Shown here in pieces: positions 1 through 10,944 of a stretch of 64,000 nucleotides of DNA (its first letter is position 1; each line of letters starts with the position of its first letter). The position numbers and the translations under genes are program-made. This stretch comes from Sphingosinicella sp. Lineage in GTDB: Bacteria; Pseudomonadota; Alphaproteobacteria; Sphingomonadales; Sphingomonadaceae. The stretch lies in the NCBI GenBank assembly GCA_013816585.1, contig JACDEE010000009.1, forward strand, positions 1-64,000. The letters run 5' to 3'. A model generated the notes under the pieces. It was not told where the DNA came from. It did no database searches and saw only the letters and a list, made by a program, of their open reading frames with translations.

Positions 1-121
1 CACGGTCGCCGGCTGAAGACCCTCCGCGGCCTTACACCCTACGAATATGTCGCCCGCGTCTGGACACAAGACCCGGCTCAATTCAAGATCGCTCCGTATC
101 GCCACACAACGGGACTAAACA
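1..121 (+). mobile_element. Right end of an IS481-family insertion sequence
   Basis: The window opens inside the 3' end of an IS481-family transposase gene. The last bases before the flanking DNA read GGGACTAAACA. On the other strand this is TGTTTAGTCCC, the TGT-starting type of terminal inverted repeat typical of the family, so the element is inferred to end at about 121. The other end and the target duplication lie outside the window. The element has landed inside the AIPR-type gene on the opposite strand. Confidence 0.75.
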
Positions 122-126
122 ACTAG
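1..126 (+). CDS. IS481-family transposase, C-terminal 41 residues (partial)
   Basis: Frame 1 reads HGRRLKTLRGLTPYEYV, then a tail ending in HTTGLNN and a TAG stop at 124-126. This is the usual C-terminal signature of IS481-family DDE transposases (LKTL-GLTPYE followed by a terminal GLN). The catalytic domain is upstream of the window. The last codons run past the inferred terminal repeat, so the stop is supplied by the target DNA. The fragment is too short to tell whether the full element is intact. Confidence 0.8.
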   Translation, partial: HGRRLKTLRGLTPYEYVARVWTQDPAQFKIAPYRHTTGLNN

Positions 127-1380
127 TATAATTTGCCCAAGCTTCACTGCATCAATACGATTTTCAGTCCTTTGATCGACGTACTGATCGTTCTTTCTCT
201 CATAATAGTAGCCTAGCGGCCGTAGCGAGTTCTCCAACTTGATTTGAATACTATCGTTCGACCGAATATCTCGGCTACGGATGGGCGTCTGGCTATTGGT
301 CGCCTCGGCGACTTCGTGGGTAAAATTTTTGTCTTTGGTTTCGATTATCCGGATCAATATCTTTACATCCAGAACCTTGTTCCTGCCGCCTCGCGCCGCC
401 TCGAATATCGCGTGAGACGTCTGGCCTCCATTAACGATCTGAGGGTTTAGCAATTCGGCTCGAGGATTTGAAGATCGAGGCTGATATGATAGCCGTTCGC
501 AAACTATAGTTATCCCGTTGTTCAAGTACCAAAACTTGGAGTTTTCCTTGCTTATTGCCGATGTAAAAATTTTCCTATTCACGTCATTTTGCTCACCGAG
601 GTAAACCCTAATGTTCTCCTCGAACAATGTATCATCTACTTCGTTAGGAAATTCTGGATCAGAAATAAAATTGAGTATTTCCTCGGCGCGAACAGTACCT
701 ATCAGACCATTAGCGAATCCATCTGCTCTGCTAAAATACTGATCTTCTACCAGAGCAATTGTATAAGTTCTGTCTTCGGATTGTGATCTCGACAGATGGT
801 GAGAAAACCAGATAAGGTCATGTTCTTTAACATTAGCCAGCTTATATGGCCTTAGGCTTTCTTCTAGTCTCTTACGTTGGGTCGAAACCAGCTGAGAGGC
901 ATTCGAGCATAAGTGAATGCTGATGGTGAAGACTCCCTCCTCCAAGGCCTCCCAAATAGCCTCGACTTTCTGATAAAGCAGAGGATTGCAGTTGGATTCT
1001 ATTCTTTCGTTTTTTTGAAGCACATCATCCAAAAAAGTAAGAATCTTATCTATCTCGCTCGAAGGGAACGTATCTTTTCGCTTTTCAAATTTATCAATAA
1101 ATTTGAATTGGAAGAGATGTATAACGCGGCTTTCGGGACGGCTGTCGATGTACACGGCATCGATACCCCGATCGTTGCCGCCGTCGGTGATGCTGGCGCG
1201 CACCTCATCGTCATCGATTTTGATGATCTTTGATATCGCGAAATAGCTGAAGGCTTCTCGGGCGGTGGTTAGCCCCAAGGATGATCGCGCCGCTTCTACG
1301 GAGCTTCTAACCTGACTCCAATCGAGCAACGTTGCGGGTAAGGTGGCGCTGGTCATTCTATAATGAACGACTGTAGGCAT
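115..1380 (-). pseudogene. AIPR (abortive infection/phage resistance) family protein, 3' end removed by IS481
   Basis: The 421-residue product has an N-terminal restriction-endonuclease-like patch (GGNDRGIDAVYID, then HLFQFKF, about residues 67-94) and an AIPR core with FWYLNNGITIVC and NPQIVNGGQT at about residues 285-325. AIPR proteins are usually longer, often more than 550 residues. Here homology stops at about LGQIIL; the final VV and the stop are encoded by the IS481 terminus at 115-123. The gene is visibly more AT-rich than its neighbours, which suggests transfer. The start is uncertain: ATG 1380 or ATG 1356, neither with a good ribosome site. A TTGACA box at 1390-1385 may be its promoter. 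Family members are linked to anti-phage activity; function of this truncated copy is doubtful. Confidence 0.75.
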
Positions 1381-1494
1381 CTGGTGTCAAGACGAGGCGC
1401 CCACGGAGCATTGCTCTGCTCGAACGTCCAAACCCTTCCTTTTACTGTCCCCAACATAGCCGCCGAGGGAGAAAATCTTCGCCCTTCATTCGCC

Positions 1495-4494
<3,000 letters not shown>

Positions 4495-4504
4495 AAGCTA
4501 TATT

Positions 4505-4519
4505 GTTCCAGATTTGTTC
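4505..4519 (-). promoter_or_regulatory. LexA (SOS) box upstream of uvrA
   Basis: The + strand reads GTTC-CAGATTT-GTTC, an exact match to the alphaproteobacterial LexA operator GTTC-N7-GTTC. It ends 11 bases before the uvrA start codon, a position where bound LexA would block transcription or the early transcript. The spacing and exact match make chance unlikely. Confidence 0.85.
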
Positions 4520-4759
4520 TAATTTCGCAAGCGCTATAAGGCGTCGACGCGGCCTTGCCGAAATGGGTTCGGAGCCCCTGAAAAGCAAGGCACGCCTGGG
4601 GTGCCGACCCGATGCCGTTCACCCGCTTTATGCCGACGTCCACACGCATCGCGGCTGATAACGAGTTGCCGCTATATTATGGCGCCGCCTGATCCGGCGC
4701 GTCGGTGCTGGAAAGCATCGTTCAGCCGGTATAACGATATGTCCCTGGGAGGATCGACC

Positions 4760-5515
4760 ATGCGGGGTTTCAAGGCGTTTTTACTTGGGGTGGCGCTCGC
4801 CATGCCCGCTTGCGGGTCGAGCGAACCGGCCAATATACCTGCTGCAGTCGCCTCGAACAGGCGCCCCGACATGAAACTGCAGGATGCCGGCCGAAAGCCA
4901 GTGGAAGTGATGAACTTCTTAGGCTTGCGAAAGGGCGATCGCGCGCTCGACGTCGTAAGCGGCGGCGGCGGTTATTATGCCGAATTGATGGGCAAAGCGG
5001 TCGGACCGACCGGTTCGGTGGTTGCCTGGGAGCCCGAAGCGTTCGTGGATGCTGCGGCGAAGATCAGGCTGAAGGATCTGCGCGAACGCGTCCCCAATGT
5101 GGAAGTGCTGACCAGCCCCTGGAACCCGATCCCGCTCAAGCCCAACAGCTTCGATTTCGTGCTGATGCATATGATCTATCACGAATTTTACTGGGAGAGC
5201 GCCCAATATAAAATCCCCCGGGTGGACCCGGACAAGGTGCTCCGCAACATCTTCGCCGCGACGAGGCCGGGCGGGGTGGTAGGCGTGGTCGATCACAGTG
5301 CAAAGCCTGGCGGCAACACCCGCAATGTGGTCGATAAATTGCACCGGATCGATCCAGCAGTCGTCCGCGCCGATTTCGTGCGCGCGGGCTTTGTCTTCGA
5401 AGGCGAATCTCCAGTGCTTCGAAACCCTGGGGACGATCTCACCAAGCTGATCTTCGACCCCGCGATCCGGGGCAAGACCGACCGGTTCGTCTATCGGTTC
5501 CGCAAGCCGAAATAA
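4760..5515 (+). CDS. Lipid-anchored methyltransferase-like protein (class I SAM fold)
   Basis: The 251-residue product starts with a signal of the lipoprotein type (MRGFKAFLLGVALAMPAC; lipid-attached Cys expected at residue 18). The mature part resembles a class I methyltransferase: a glycine-rich motif I (ALDVVSGGGGYYAELMG, about residues 61-77), an acidic strand after VVAWEPE, SFDFVLMHMIYHE as motif IV region, and RPGGVVGVVDHS. The ATG at 4760 is chosen over the longer frame start at 4601 because GGGAGG precedes it and the signal peptide starts there. SAM is not expected outside the cytoplasm, so either the Cys is not lipidated or the domain has another role. The substrate is unknown. Confidence 0.75.
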   Translation: MRGFKAFLLGVALAMPACGSSEPANIPAAVASNRRPDMKLQDAGRKPVEVMNFLGLRKGDRALDVVSGGGGYYAELMGKAVGPTGSVVAWEPEAFVDAAAKIRLKDLRERVPNVEVLTSPWNPIPLKPNSFDFVLMHMIYHEFYWESAQYKIPRVDPDKVLRNIFAATRPGGVVGVVDHSAKPGGNTRNVVDKLHRIDPAVVRADFVRAGFVFEGESPVLRNPGDDLTKLIFDPAIRGKTDRFVYRFRKPK

Positions 5516-5570
5516 GGGCGACGGCCAGATCAGGGTGGGCAACGGCAGATAATTAAGGACTTGCAAGCTG

Positions 5571-5599
5571 CTACAAATGTGGCATGTTACAAATGTAAC
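5571..5599 (+). promoter_or_regulatory. Tandem BlaI/MecI-type operators
   Basis: GTTACA-AA-TGTAAC (5586-5599) is a perfect dyad with the TACA-N2-TGTA core recognised by BlaI/MecI repressors. A second, weaker copy, CTACA-AA-TGTGG, lies at 5571-5582. Both sit 18-46 bases before the blaI-like start codon, so autoregulation of the repressor-protease operon is expected. Confidence 0.8.
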
Positions 5600-5616
5600 A
5601 AGGCGAATCGAGTCCC

Positions 5617-5991
5617 ATGATCAGTAATCTGCCGCGCCGCGAGCGCGAGATATTCGAAATTTTGTGCAGCGCGGGCGAGGCCAGCGCGGCCGACATCCGT
5701 AAGGAAATGGCGGACGCACCAAGCCATTCGGCGGTTCGCACGATGCTTGCCCGGCTGGAGGCCAAGGGCCTGGTCGCGCATCATGCCGTCGACCAGACCT
5801 ATATCTACAAGAGCGTGCTGAGGCCGGCCAAGGTGCGGGAATCGGCGCTGCACAATCTCGTCAAAACCTTTTTCGACGGCTCGGCGGCCAGCGCCGCGAC
5901 CGCTTTGCTGGGCCTGACCCAGAAATTGAAGCCCGAAGAGCTTGTGGCGCTTCAGGCAGCTATCGACGATGCAAAGGAACGCCGGTCATGA
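5617..5991 (+). CDS. BlaI/MecI/CopY-family transcriptional repressor
   Basis: The 124-residue protein is a full-length winged-helix repressor of the Penicillinase_R family. The N-terminus (LPRREREIFEILCSAGEAS) and the recognition helix (HSAVRTMLARLEAKGLVAH, about residues 36-54) are typical, followed by a C-terminal dimerisation helix region (FFDGSAASAATALLG). In this family the partner M56 membrane protease triggers cleavage and release of the repressor. The downstream gene here is exactly such a protease and overlaps by 4 bases. Tandem operator dyads precede the gene. No beta-lactamase gene is adjacent, so the regulated genes are unknown. Confidence 0.93.
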   Translation: MISNLPRREREIFEILCSAGEASAADIRKEMADAPSHSAVRTMLARLEAKGLVAHHAVDQTYIYKSVLRPAKVRESALHNLVKTFFDGSAASAATALLGLTQKLKPEELVALQAAIDDAKERRS

Positions 5992-7631
5992 GCTTTCCCT
6001 TCTTCCTGGAAATGGCCTGGAAATCCGCATTCATCGCGGGAGGCGCGTTATTGCTCGGCCTCTTCCTCAAATCGCGTTCGGCCGCCGACCGCGCCGCGGT
6101 CCTTCGGCTGGGCATTGGCCTGCTGCTGGCCCTGCCCCTGATCTCGCTGCTTCTACCAGCCCTGCAATGGGAGCTTGCCGCCGCGAGCGCCGAGGAGGTT
6201 CAGCCCACCCTGTTGAATTCAGCCCTGCTGGCCGACGCCGCGCCGGTTTCCCTGGACGCATCAATGGGTCCGGCGTCGCAGCCGACGATCTGGGACGATC
6301 CGAGCGGGCTGATCGCCATCGCTTATCTTGGGGGGTTCTTCATGGCCGCGCTTCGTCTGGGCGCGGGTCTGCTGACCCTGCATCGCTGGACGCGAGACGC
6401 GGCGCCCGCGACCTGCCCCGAATGGCTGGCCGCGTTCGAGCGGGTCGCTGATGACCGCAACGTCCGCCTGCTGGTTTCGGCCGACGCCCCCTCCCCGCTC
6501 AGCTGGGGCTGGTTCTCGCCGGCGATCCTGATCGACCGCGACACGCAGGACCGGCCCGAAGATGCGGATGCGATCCTGGAGCATGAAATGGCCCATGTCG
6601 TCCGCCACGATTGGCCGATGCTGATGCTGGCGCGCACCGCGTCGGTACTTTTTTGGTTCAATCCCCTGGTCTGGCTGCTGGAGCGCGCCTTCGTGCAGCA
6701 TTCCGAAGAAGCGGCCGATTGCCAGGCGCTGGGACGCGTCGAACCAACCTTTTACGCCCAGACCCTGCTGGGCTGCGCCAGTCACGCTTCAGGGTTTCCC
6801 CTGCCCGCCAACAGCATAGCCTCGCAGGGCCTTGCCCGCCGCGTCAGGGCAATCCTCGACAGCCGCGTGCGGTCAACCAAGTCGGGATCCTTCTGGACCT
6901 TTGGGGCCATGATCGGCTGCGTCCTGTTCGCCGCGCCGCTCGCCGCGCTGGAACTCACCCAGGCCATGCCGGAGCCTCCGCAGGCGCCGCCGGCCCCTAC
7001 AACGCCGTGGCCATCCCCGCCAGCACCCAAAGCCCCGGCCGCCCCGCTGGCCACCATCGCGCCGGTCGCGCCGTACGCCGCATTGGCCCCGCTTCCGCCC
7101 AAGCCAAAGAACATGTCGCAAAGGGAATATGAGAAGCTCGCCGCCGCGCATGCCGAGCTTCCGTCCGTGATCGCCGCCGCGATGAATTCACTCGACGCCG
7201 ACGAGATTGGCCGCATGACCGAGGAAGCCATGCACGAAGCCGCCGCCGTTTCGCGTGTCGAAGTGTCCGCCGCCATACGCCAGGCGCGACGCGAAGCCCG
7301 TAACGCCACGATGGAGGCCCAGCGCGCTACACGTGAAGCGATGCGCGAAGTCGAACGGTCGAAATCCCATGGTGCCGTCGGATTGGAAGCGGGCGCCAGG
7401 GACATGGAAGCCGGCGCCAGGGAGATGGCGCAGGCCGCACACAAATTGCGGACCAGCAAGGCCTTTCGCGAAAAGCAGATCGCCGAAGCTGCCGCGCGCG
7501 GCAAACATGTGACCCATGAGGAATTGATCGAAGCCGCGGACGGCCTCGAAGACGGCTCGGAAGGCCTTCGCGACGGCGCCCAGGGAATGCGTGAAGCCGC
7601 GGCCGAAATGCGCGCGCCAAGCATGCACTAA
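5988..7631 (+). CDS. M56-family membrane metallopeptidase (BlaR1/MecR1-like sensor) with helical C-terminal domain
   Basis: The 547-residue protein is predicted to sense an envelope signal and inactivate the BlaI-like repressor. Hydrophobic helices lie near residues 3-25, 36-60, 105-125 and 215-235. The zinc site H199-E-M-A-H203 is intact, with NPLVWLLERAF and HSEEAADCQAL following, as in M56 peptidases. After a last helix (about residues 300-325) comes a Pro/Ala linker (PPQAPPAPTTPWP) and a charged Ala/Glu/Arg-rich region predicted to be helical or coiled coil (residues 370-547). It lacks the penicillin-binding sensor domain of BlaR1, so the signal is probably not a beta-lactam. Its ATG overlaps the repressor stop. 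Confidence 0.9.
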   Translation: MSFPFFLEMAWKSAFIAGGALLLGLFLKSRSAADRAAVLRLGIGLLLALPLISLLLPALQWELAAASAEEVQPTLLNSALLADAAPVSLDASMGPASQPTIWDDPSGLIAIAYLGGFFMAALRLGAGLLTLHRWTRDAAPATCPEWLAAFERVADDRNVRLLVSADAPSPLSWGWFSPAILIDRDTQDRPEDADAILEHEMAHVVRHDWPMLMLARTASVLFWFNPLVWLLERAFVQHSEEAADCQALGRVEPTFYAQTLLGCASHASGFPLPANSIASQGLARRVRAILDSRVRSTKSGSFWTFGAMIGCVLFAAPLAALELTQAMPEPPQAPPAPTTPWPSPPAPKAPAAPLATIAPVAPYAALAPLPPKPKNMSQREYEKLAAAHAELPSVIAAAMNSLDADEIGRMTEEAMHEAAAVSRVEVSAAIRQARREARNATMEAQRATREAMREVERSKSHGAVGLEAGARDMEAGAREMAQAAHKLRTSKAFREKQIAEAAARGKHVTHEELIEAADGLEDGSEGLRDGAQGMREAAAEMRAPSMH

Positions 7632-7729
7632 GTGCGTTGCCGAGTACGCGGGACGCCCCCACCGCTACTCTCGTCAATTAATTACCCCACTCCTTCGCGC
7701 CGGGCCGCCGTAACAAGGCGGCGAGCGGC

Positions 7730-7755
7730 GGAACGCCTCGATTTCGCCATCCGTT
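7730..7755 (+). promoter_or_regulatory. EcfG-type general stress promoter
   Basis: GGAAC (7730-7734), 17 bases, CGTT (7752-7755) matches the alphaproteobacterial EcfG sigma-factor consensus exactly. The predicted start of transcription near 7763 gives a 40-base leader to the gene at 7803. Confidence 0.75.
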
Positions 7756-7802
7756 GACTGCACCTGGGACCGAATGTCCCAGGCCTTCAAAGGAGAGGCC
7801 CG

Positions 7803-8561
7803 ATGGCAGGCAACCGAGACCGTGAGCGCGGCAGCTATGGTCGCAGCGATTCAATCTTCGACGACGATCATGGGAATGGCAGGAACCAGCAAAGCGGCCG
7901 CGGCTTTTTCCAGCGAGCGGGCGAAGAGGTCCGATCCTGGCTGGGCGGTGATGACCGTGAGCGTATGCAGCACGGCAGCCGAAGCCGTTATGGCGATTAT
8001 CAGGCCAAAAGCGACGATCAAGGGCGGAGCTATGAAGGCTCGAGCGGCACTGGCTGGGTGCAAAGCTGGGGCGAGGCCGATCACAATCAAGGGCCGAACG
8101 AACCCTGGGGAGGCGGAAGCGACTGGAACTCAGGGAGTGGGTGGCCCGATGATATGGGCCAGGGGAGCCACGATCAATCTGCTCGTGGCAATTTACAATA
8201 TGACGATCATTATCGCAGCTGGCGCGAGCGGCAGATCAACGAGCTCGACCGCGAATATGACGAATATCGCCAGCACCGGCAGCAGCGCTTCGAAAGCGAA
8301 TTCGCCAGCTGGCGCGAGAGTCGCCGCCCTAATTCGGCGCGGAATCCGGGCGGAGCGACAGAGATCGCCAGCGGGCGCACCGGATCGCAGGGCCAGAGCG
8401 AAGGCAGCGGCACGACCAGTGCGCAAGGCGGCAGTCCGCGCAGTTCGTCGCCGGCCATGCCGTCAGGCGGTGCCACGACCGAAGGCGGAAGCAATCTGGC
8501 CCCGGATGCGAGCACGGGCGGCAGCGCCCGCCTGGCCAGTCCGCGCGGCCGCAAATCTTAG
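7803..8561 (+). CDS. Disordered hydrophilic protein with SWFGD-like motif
   Basis: The 252-residue protein is very polar and rich in Gly, Ser, Arg, Asp and Gln. It has two recognisable patches: FFQRAGEEVRSWLGGDD (about residues 36-52), a variant of the SWFGD motif found in sphingomonad proteins, and YDDHYRSWRERQINELDREY (about residues 131-150), followed by a coiled-coil-like DEYRQHRQQRFESEFASWR. The C-terminal third is low complexity. AAAGGAG lies 6 bases before ATG 7803, which decides the frame against a competing open frame from 7774. An exact EcfG-type promoter precedes it. The function is unknown; stress-related or surface roles are guesses. Confidence 0.75.
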   Translation: MAGNRDRERGSYGRSDSIFDDDHGNGRNQQSGRGFFQRAGEEVRSWLGGDDRERMQHGSRSRYGDYQAKSDDQGRSYEGSSGTGWVQSWGEADHNQGPNEPWGGGSDWNSGSGWPDDMGQGSHDQSARGNLQYDDHYRSWRERQINELDREYDEYRQHRQQRFESEFASWRESRRPNSARNPGGATEIASGRTGSQGQSEGSGTTSAQGGSPRSSSPAMPSGGATTEGGSNLAPDASTGGSARLASPRGRKS

Positions 8562-8620
8562 CGCAGCCAGTCGGCGGCCCACGCCTGCGTCGGCGGAGGG
8601 TTTAATCAAGGAGATGGAAC

Positions 8621-9224
8621 ATGTCTGAACATGGACGCTATGGAGCCGACATTGACTCCCGGAACCGCCCCTATTCGCATGACCGCGATCGCGGCCGGGG
8701 CGGCAACTACAGCCGCAACGGCGACAGCATCTTTGCTTATGGAGATCGCGACCGGCACCGGGAACATGACCAGAAGGAGGGAGGCGCCCGCTTTCAGCGA
8801 AGAGGATCGCCAATGGAGCGGGGGCTATGACCAGCCCAGCGAAACCTATGGTCGTGATGATCAGCGTGACGGCCTGCCGCTCGACGAGACCAGCCGCCTG
8901 ATCGCCTCCAACAAAGTCGAAGGCACTGCCGTTTATGGCAGCGACGAGGCGCGACTCGGCCACATCTATAATTTCATGGTCAATAAATATTCGGGCCGCG
9001 TCGAATATGCGGTGATGACCTATGGCGGCTTCCTGGGGATGGGACATCGTTATTATCCCCTGCCGTGGCGTATCCTGACCTACGATATTCGGATGGGCGG
9101 ATACCGGGTCAATATGGCCGAACGCGACCTTCGCGACGCTCCAAGCTTCGACCGGCAGAGCGAGCCGCGCTTCGACCGCCATTATGGCGAGCAAGTACTC
9201 GACTGGTACGGCCTCGATTATTGA
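8621..9224 (+). pseudogene. PRC-barrel domain protein, apparent single-base frameshift
   Basis: AAGGAG precedes ATG 8621, whose frame encodes a polar Arg/Asp/Gly-rich stretch (SRNRPYSHDRDRGRGG) and stops at 8830. The conserved PRC-barrel (LDETSRLIASNKVEGTAVYG ... YYPLPWRILTYDIRMGGY) is in the +1 frame and ends at 9224. In that frame the sequence before about 8790 looks like an out-of-frame shadow, so the two halves belong to one protein of about 200 residues joined between about 8771 and 8800 (AAGGAGGGAGGCGCCCGC). Either one base is extra here or the gene is broken. Related barrels occur as stress-associated proteins in sphingomonads. It follows the SWFGD-like gene by 59 bases and probably shares its promoter. 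Confidence 0.7.
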
Positions 9225-9344
9225 GGGCGACAGGTGGCCGCTGCAACCCGCACGGCCACCCCATTGCGACTAAAGGCCGAACGGCGGACCCAATATAGGG
9301 TGGAGGCGTTCTTCCCCGCAGATCAATGATTTGTCCGAGGTTCA

Positions 9345-10874
9345 ATGCGTTCCAGTTTGATTGGTGTTTCGATCGCCGCCCTCCTCGCCGTCACCGCCTG
9401 CGATAAAGGCCCCACGCTTTTAGGCGACGAGGCAGCGGATTCGGTCCAGCCGAACGAAGTTTCGCCCGATCAATTGCGCTCTGCCGTTTCCGACCAAAGG
9501 GTAAGGAAATTCTATGCCGCGCGCGATTGGAAGGCGGCGTGGAACGAAGATCAGGCGCGCGAGCTTACCGAAGCGCTTCGCGAAGCGCCTCGCCACGGCC
9601 TGGAGGCGGTCAAATTCCTTCGCGAAGGCGATGCGGCGAAGAGCCCGGCCGAGCGCGAAGCGGCGCTGACGCTGGCCGCGCTCAGCTATGCCAGCGCGCT
9701 CGCCAACGGCCAGGTCGATCCGCACAAGGTCTGGAAAATCTACAGCGTGCCCATGCCGAAAGTGGATATCGAAAAGGGCCTTGCCGAGGCGATCGGAAAG
9801 GGCGACGTCGGCCCCTGGCTGGCAGGCCTCGCGCCCCAGGATGCGGAATATCGCGCGCTTTCCGACGCCTTCGTTCGCTATTCGCAAGGTGCCAAAGGCG
9901 CGACTAGGCCGATACCTGCAGGAAGGGCGATCAAACCCGGATCGAGCGACCCGCGCTTTCCCCAGATCGTTGAGGCGTTGAAAGCCAATAACTATGTCCA
10001 GGGCGATCTTCCGCCCGACAAGACGCCCCAGCTCTACCGGCCACAGCTTGTCGCCGCCGTGAAGCAACTGCAGCAGGATTACGGGCAGGATGCGGACGGG
10101 GTGATTGGCAAGACGACGCTGGAAGCGCTCAACGCCGGAGCGGCCGAACGGGCGAGAACGCTGGCGCTGAACCTGGAAAGGCGGCGCTGGCTGGAACGAA
10201 ATCCTCCCAGGACCCGGATCGACGTCAATACAGCCGCGGCCTTCCTGAACTATTGGCGCGATGGCGCATCTGTCGACACGCGCCGGGTGGTGGTGGGGCA
10301 GACCGGCTGGGAAACGCCGGCGCTCGGCTCCCCGATCATGCGGCTGGTCGCGAACCCGCCCTGGAACGTGCCTGAATCGATCGAGCAGGACGAACTCATG
10401 GCCAAGGGCGCCGCCTATCTCGCGCGCAATAATTTCAGCCGCAAAGACGGCCGGCTGGTTCAGGCGGCTGGACCGGATGCAGCCCTGGGGCTGGTCAAGT
10501 TCGACATGGACAATCCGCACGCAATCTATCTTCACGATACGCCGGCCAAGGCCCTGTTCGCGACCAACGAACGGCATTCCAGCCATGGCTGCGTCCGGGT
10601 GCACAATGCGGTGCAGTTTGCGCGCCTTCTTGCCCAACATGACGGCAAGCTTGCCGAATTCGACAAGGCGCTCGCATCGGGCAAGGAAAGTTCGATCGAA
10701 CTGGGCGCGAAGATCCCGGTCCGCTTGCTCTACCACACCGCCTATGTCGAAAATGGACGGGTGCTGTTCCGTCCAGACCCCTATGGCTGGGACGAGGATC
10801 TCGCCAGGCAATTGGGAATGCAGCCCGGCAATCGGCGGGTCGTCCGAACCCATATCAGCGTGGCGGGCCCTTGA
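9345..10874 (+). CDS. L,D-transpeptidase of the YcbB type, lipid-anchored
   Basis: The 509-residue protein is predicted to make 3-3 cross-links in peptidoglycan. It has a lipoprotein signal (MRSSLIGVSIAALLAVTAC, lipidated Cys19), a scaffold region, a peptidoglycan-binding-like segment (LQQDYGQDADGVIGKTTLEAL, about residues 240-260), and a YkuD domain with HDTPAKALF and SHGCVRV, where C416 is the catalytic cysteine. The size and order fit E. coli YcbB. Its location in the periplasm beside other envelope genes fits. The ATG at 9345 starts the signal peptide. Confidence 0.92.
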   Translation: MRSSLIGVSIAALLAVTACDKGPTLLGDEAADSVQPNEVSPDQLRSAVSDQRVRKFYAARDWKAAWNEDQARELTEALREAPRHGLEAVKFLREGDAAKSPAEREAALTLAALSYASALANGQVDPHKVWKIYSVPMPKVDIEKGLAEAIGKGDVGPWLAGLAPQDAEYRALSDAFVRYSQGAKGATRPIPAGRAIKPGSSDPRFPQIVEALKANNYVQGDLPPDKTPQLYRPQLVAAVKQLQQDYGQDADGVIGKTTLEALNAGAAERARTLALNLERRRWLERNPPRTRIDVNTAAAFLNYWRDGASVDTRRVVVGQTGWETPALGSPIMRLVANPPWNVPESIEQDELMAKGAAYLARNNFSRKDGRLVQAAGPDAALGLVKFDMDNPHAIYLHDTPAKALFATNERHSSHGCVRVHNAVQFARLLAQHDGKLAEFDKALASGKESSIELGAKIPVRLLYHTAYVENGRVLFRPDPYGWDEDLARQLGMQPGNRRVVRTHISVAGP

Positions 10875-10944
10875 TGGCAACCGCCGGCAGCGAGGACCTT
10901 TCCGGACTTTCCTCCTCTCCGATTGAAGCGTTAAGTTGAGCGCG

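Noticed and set aside
7774-8628. 284-codon frame overlapping the SWFGD-like gene
   Set aside because: No ribosome site and Ala/Arg-rich composition; AAAGGAG belongs to the 7803 frame.
9420-10880. 486-codon open frame opposite the L,D-transpeptidase
   Set aside because: Antisense shadow; the + strand gene has signal peptide and catalytic motif.
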